A stretch of 50,133 nt of DNA from an uncultured Pelagibacteraceae bacterium (GTDB lineage Bacteria; Pseudomonadota; Alphaproteobacteria; Pelagibacterales; Pelagibacteraceae): NCBI GenBank assembly GCA_902522225.1, contig CABYUS010000006.1, forward strand, positions 1-50,133. Direction: 5' to 3'. How positions within the stretch are numbered: the stretch's first letter is position 1; each line of letters starts with the position of its first letter. The notes below the pieces were generated by a model. It saw nothing but the letters and a program-made list of their open reading frames with translations, was not told the DNA's origin and ran no database searches. A program made the translations under genes and the position numbers. Positions 48,079 to 50,133 of the stretch are shown here, piece by piece.

Positions 48079-48744
48079 TTATTTTAATATATTAATTTCT
48101 TTTAAAAAACTAGAGAGATTTTCTATTTTTAAATCAATAAACTTTTTATCAGAATCTTTTTTACCCCAATATTCATTGTTTTTTAGCCATACTGTTTTCA
48201 TTCCAAGTTTTTTTGCGGGTTCTAAATTAATTGCAATATCCTCAATAAATACAGTTTCAGAGGGATTTATATTAAATTTACTAATTAATTTTTTATAGGG
48301 CTCAATTGAAGGTTTAGGGATGAAATTACAATCCGTTATATCAAAAAAACCATCAAATAAATCTTCAATACCAAGCGTTTTGGTAATATTTGATGCATGA
48401 TCATGAGATCCATTTGTAAAAACAAATTTTTTAGATTTGAGTTTAAGTAATTCCTTTCTCAATATTTTATCTTTTTGTAAAAAATCTAAATTTATATCAT
48501 GAACGTATTTTAAGAATTCTTGAGGATCAATATCATGATGAATCATCAATCCATTCAAGCTTGTGTTATATTTATGAAAATAATTAGTTTGTAATTCTTT
48601 TGCTTCTCTAAGATTTAAATTAAGTTTTTCAGAGATGTACTGTGTCATACGTTTGCTCACCTGACCAAAAACACCTTCAAGATCATCATATAAAACACCA
48701 TCACAATCAAATATAAAATTTTTAATTTTTTTAAATTCTTTCAT
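48079..48744 (-). CDS. HAD-superfamily phosphatase (pyrimidine 5'-nucleotidase-like)
   Basis: A 221-residue subfamily I HAD hydrolase. The nucleophile motif FDCDGVLYD has D13 and acid/base D15; motif II is FTNGSHDHA, and motif III/IV is FIEDIAINLEPAKKLGMKTV. The cap is helical (QVSKRMTQYISEKLNL). Similar proteins are SDT1/Phm8-type nucleotidases. In many alphaproteobacteria it lies beside argB and dapD, as here; it overlaps the argB end by 4 bases. Confidence 0.88.
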   Translation of the reverse strand: MKEFKKIKNFIFDCDGVLYDDLEGVFGQVSKRMTQYISEKLNLNLREAKELQTNYFHKYNTSLNGLMIHHDIDPQEFLKYVHDINLDFLQKDKILRKELLKLKSKKFVFTNGSHDHASNITKTLGIEDLFDGFFDITDCNFIPKPSIEPYKKLISKFNINPSETVFIEDIAINLEPAKKLGMKTVWLKNNEYWGKKDSDKKFIDLKIENLSSFLKEINILK

Positions 48745-49589
48745 TGTCTAATTAATGTTCCAGCTCCTTTATCTGACAATAATTCAAATAGTATAGAGTG
48801 AGATTTTCTTCCATCAATTATAACTACACCTTTAACACCATTACGCGCAACATCTATACAATTATTTATTTTAGGTATCATACCCTCGGATATTGTACCT
48901 TTTTTAACCAACTCGTTTGCTTTTATAGAATTTATTTCAGGTATTAATTTATTATCTTTATCTAATACACCTTCCACATCACTTAGGATTAACAATCTTC
49001 TCGCCTTTAATTTTTTTGAGATAGCGCCGGCCGCTGTATCTGCATTTATATTATAAACTTGCTTATTTTTGCTTAATCCTAGTGGGGCAATAACTGGTAT
49101 TATATTTTCATTTATAGTTTTATTGATAATTTTGATGTCAACATCTAATGGCACTCCAACAAATTCTAGCTCCTTATCAGCAGGCTCAACTAGGAGAACA
49201 CAATTTTGTTCACTTGTAAAACATTCTGATTTACAAGAAAAATTTTTAAAAGTTTCAACAATTTCTTTGTTAAAGTCTATTAAAACTTCTTTAACAATAT
49301 TAATTATTTCTTTACTTGTAACTCTTAACCCTTTTATAAATTTGCTTTTGATATTTTTACTATTTAACTTAGCATTTATTTTCTTTCCTCCACCATGAAC
49401 AATTACAGGATTAAATTCTAATTTTTTTAAAATGACTATATCTCCTATCAATTTCTCAAATAATTTTGGATCATTAAGAACACTTCCACCACATTTAATA
49501 ACTATATATTCATTTTTATATTTATTTAAATATCGAATAACCTCTTCTTTTGATGGGCCATCTTGTGGTAAAATTTTGTCTAGTTCCAT
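48741..49589 (-). CDS. argB: Acetylglutamate kinase
   Basis: A 282-residue amino-acid kinase for the second step of arginine synthesis. The ATP-binding VIKCGGSVL near residues 30-38 and the substrate-binding VIVHGGGKKIN follow the family pattern, with NADTAAGAISKKL later. It lies 8 bases after the yidC stop on the same strand. An EngB/YihA gene, often found in this gap in relatives, is absent. Confidence 0.94.
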   Translation of the reverse strand: MELDKILPQDGPSKEEVIRYLNKYKNEYIVIKCGGSVLNDPKLFEKLIGDIVILKKLEFNPVIVHGGGKKINAKLNSKNIKSKFIKGLRVTSKEIINIVKEVLIDFNKEIVETFKNFSCKSECFTSEQNCVLLVEPADKELEFVGVPLDVDIKIINKTINENIIPVIAPLGLSKNKQVYNINADTAAGAISKKLKARRLLILSDVEGVLDKDNKLIPEINSIKANELVKKGTISEGMIPKINNCIDVARNGVKGVVIIDGRKSHSILFELLSDKGAGTLIRQ

Positions 49590-49597
49590 TAACTATA

Positions 49598-50133
49598 TTA
49601 AACTGTTTTAACCTTTGTTCTCTTCATTATTACGACCTGTTGTGCCATCGTCAGTATATTATTAATGGTCCAGTAGACTACCAACCCTGACGGAAAAGGT
49701 GCCAATATAACCGTTAAGAAAAGTGGAAAAAACATAAATATTTTAGCTTGAATAGGATCGGGCGGCGCTGGATTAAGTTTTTGTTGAATAAACATCGAAA
49801 CTCCCATTAAAATTGGCCATACTCCAATAATTAAAAAAGATGGAGGATCCCATGGTATCAGACCAAATAAATTAAATATAGAGGTAGGGTCACGCTCAGA
49901 AAGATCTTTAATCCAACCAAAAAATGGTTGATGTCTCATTTCAATAGTTACAAACAACATTTTGTAAATTGCAAAGAAAAATGGTATTTGAATCAACACT
50001 GGCAAACAACCACTAACTGGATTAACTTTCTCTCTCTTGTATAGCGCCATCATTTCTTGCTGCAACTTCATTTTATCTTCTTTATGAATTTCCTTTAATC
50101 TTGTCATTTCTGGCTGAAGAACTTTCATTTTAG
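49598..50133 (-). CDS. yidC: Membrane protein insertase YidC, C-terminal part (cut by window edge)
   Basis: The open frame runs off the window's right end; about 177 C-terminal residues are visible. KMKVLQPEM and [13 protein letters not shown] lead into the first visible transmembrane helix [17 protein letters not shown], and two to three more helices end at [18 protein letters not shown], the YidC family signature. The Met at 50128 is internal, not a start, since KMK upstream continues the family sequence. YidC inserts inner-membrane proteins and acts with SecYEG. Confidence 0.93.
   Translation of the reverse strand, partial: KMKVLQPEMTRLKEIHKEDKMKLQQEMMALYKREKVNPVSGCLPVLIQIPFFFAIYKMLFVTIEMRHQPFFGWIKDLSERDPTSIFNLFGLIPWDPPSFLIIGVWPILMGVSMFIQQKLNPAPPDPIQAKIFMFFPLFLTVILAPFPSGLVVYWTINNILTMAQQVVIMKRTKVKTV

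Overview
This window looks like a chromosomal segment of a marine SAR11-type alphaproteobacterium (Pelagibacterales, Candidatus Pelagibacter-like). This is inferred from the very low GC content, the tightly packed genes with many 1-4 base overlaps, the absence of mobile elements or CRISPR, and alphaproteobacterial gene pairings (Suv3-like helicase/FdxA/CarD, BolA/J-protein/CobS/CobT, argB/HAD/dapD/dapE). No gap without a gene reaches 300 bases; the longest are about 160-190 bases (1882-2069, 6195-6360, 9617-9799, 12583-12761, 31795-31958).

Layout. 91-1881: tRNA-Leu(CAA) and a long-chain acyl-CoA ligase. 2070-2147: a 25-residue Lys/Arg/Ala protein with its own promoter-like region and terminator. 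2201-6194 (minus): Suv3-like helicase, TerB-like protein, FdxA and CarD. 6361-11834: acetoacetyl-CoA ligase, an Asp/Glu racemase family protein, a hotdog thioesterase with a possible 27-residue membrane peptide in front of it, tRNA-Arg(ACG), a gamma-butyrobetaine-type dioxygenase and a DMT transporter. 11815-18706: uppP (minus), then gltD-gltB for ammonia assimilation. 18703-31653: a hydrolase, then a long plus-strand run made of a GT4 glycosyltransferase and the translation operon thrS-infC-rpmI-rplT-pheS-pheT-lepA, followed by a methyltransferase, a GT2 glycosyltransferase and a convergent sugar epimerase. 31705-35291: tRNA-Ser(GGA), gyrB and a RegB/PrrB-type redox sensor kinase. 35288-40457: cobT, cobS and a J-protein (minus), bolA (plus), aroB and aroK (minus). 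40507-44636: a small membrane protein and a secreted protein of unknown function, then def-fmt-truA. 44633-50133 (minus): yidC (cut by the window edge), argB, HAD phosphatase, dapD, dapE, a class II HDAC-family deacetylase and a SET-domain protein.

How the genes work together. Most are housekeeping: translation (aminoacyl-tRNA synthetases, IF-3, L35, L20, EF4, Def, Fmt, TruA), nitrogen assimilation (GltBD), amino-acid synthesis (AroKB, ArgB, DapDE), envelope building (UppP, glycosyltransferases, epimerase, YidC), acyl-CoA metabolism (two ligases, a thioesterase) and DNA topology (GyrB). The less ordinary parts are the SET plus HDAC-family pair at the end of the dap operon, two lysine-tail proteins (the 25-mer and the CarD extension), CobST without visible cobaltochelatase partners, a RegB sensor with no adjacent regulator, several tiny ORFs in gaps, and a cluster of inverted repeats in front of gyrB.
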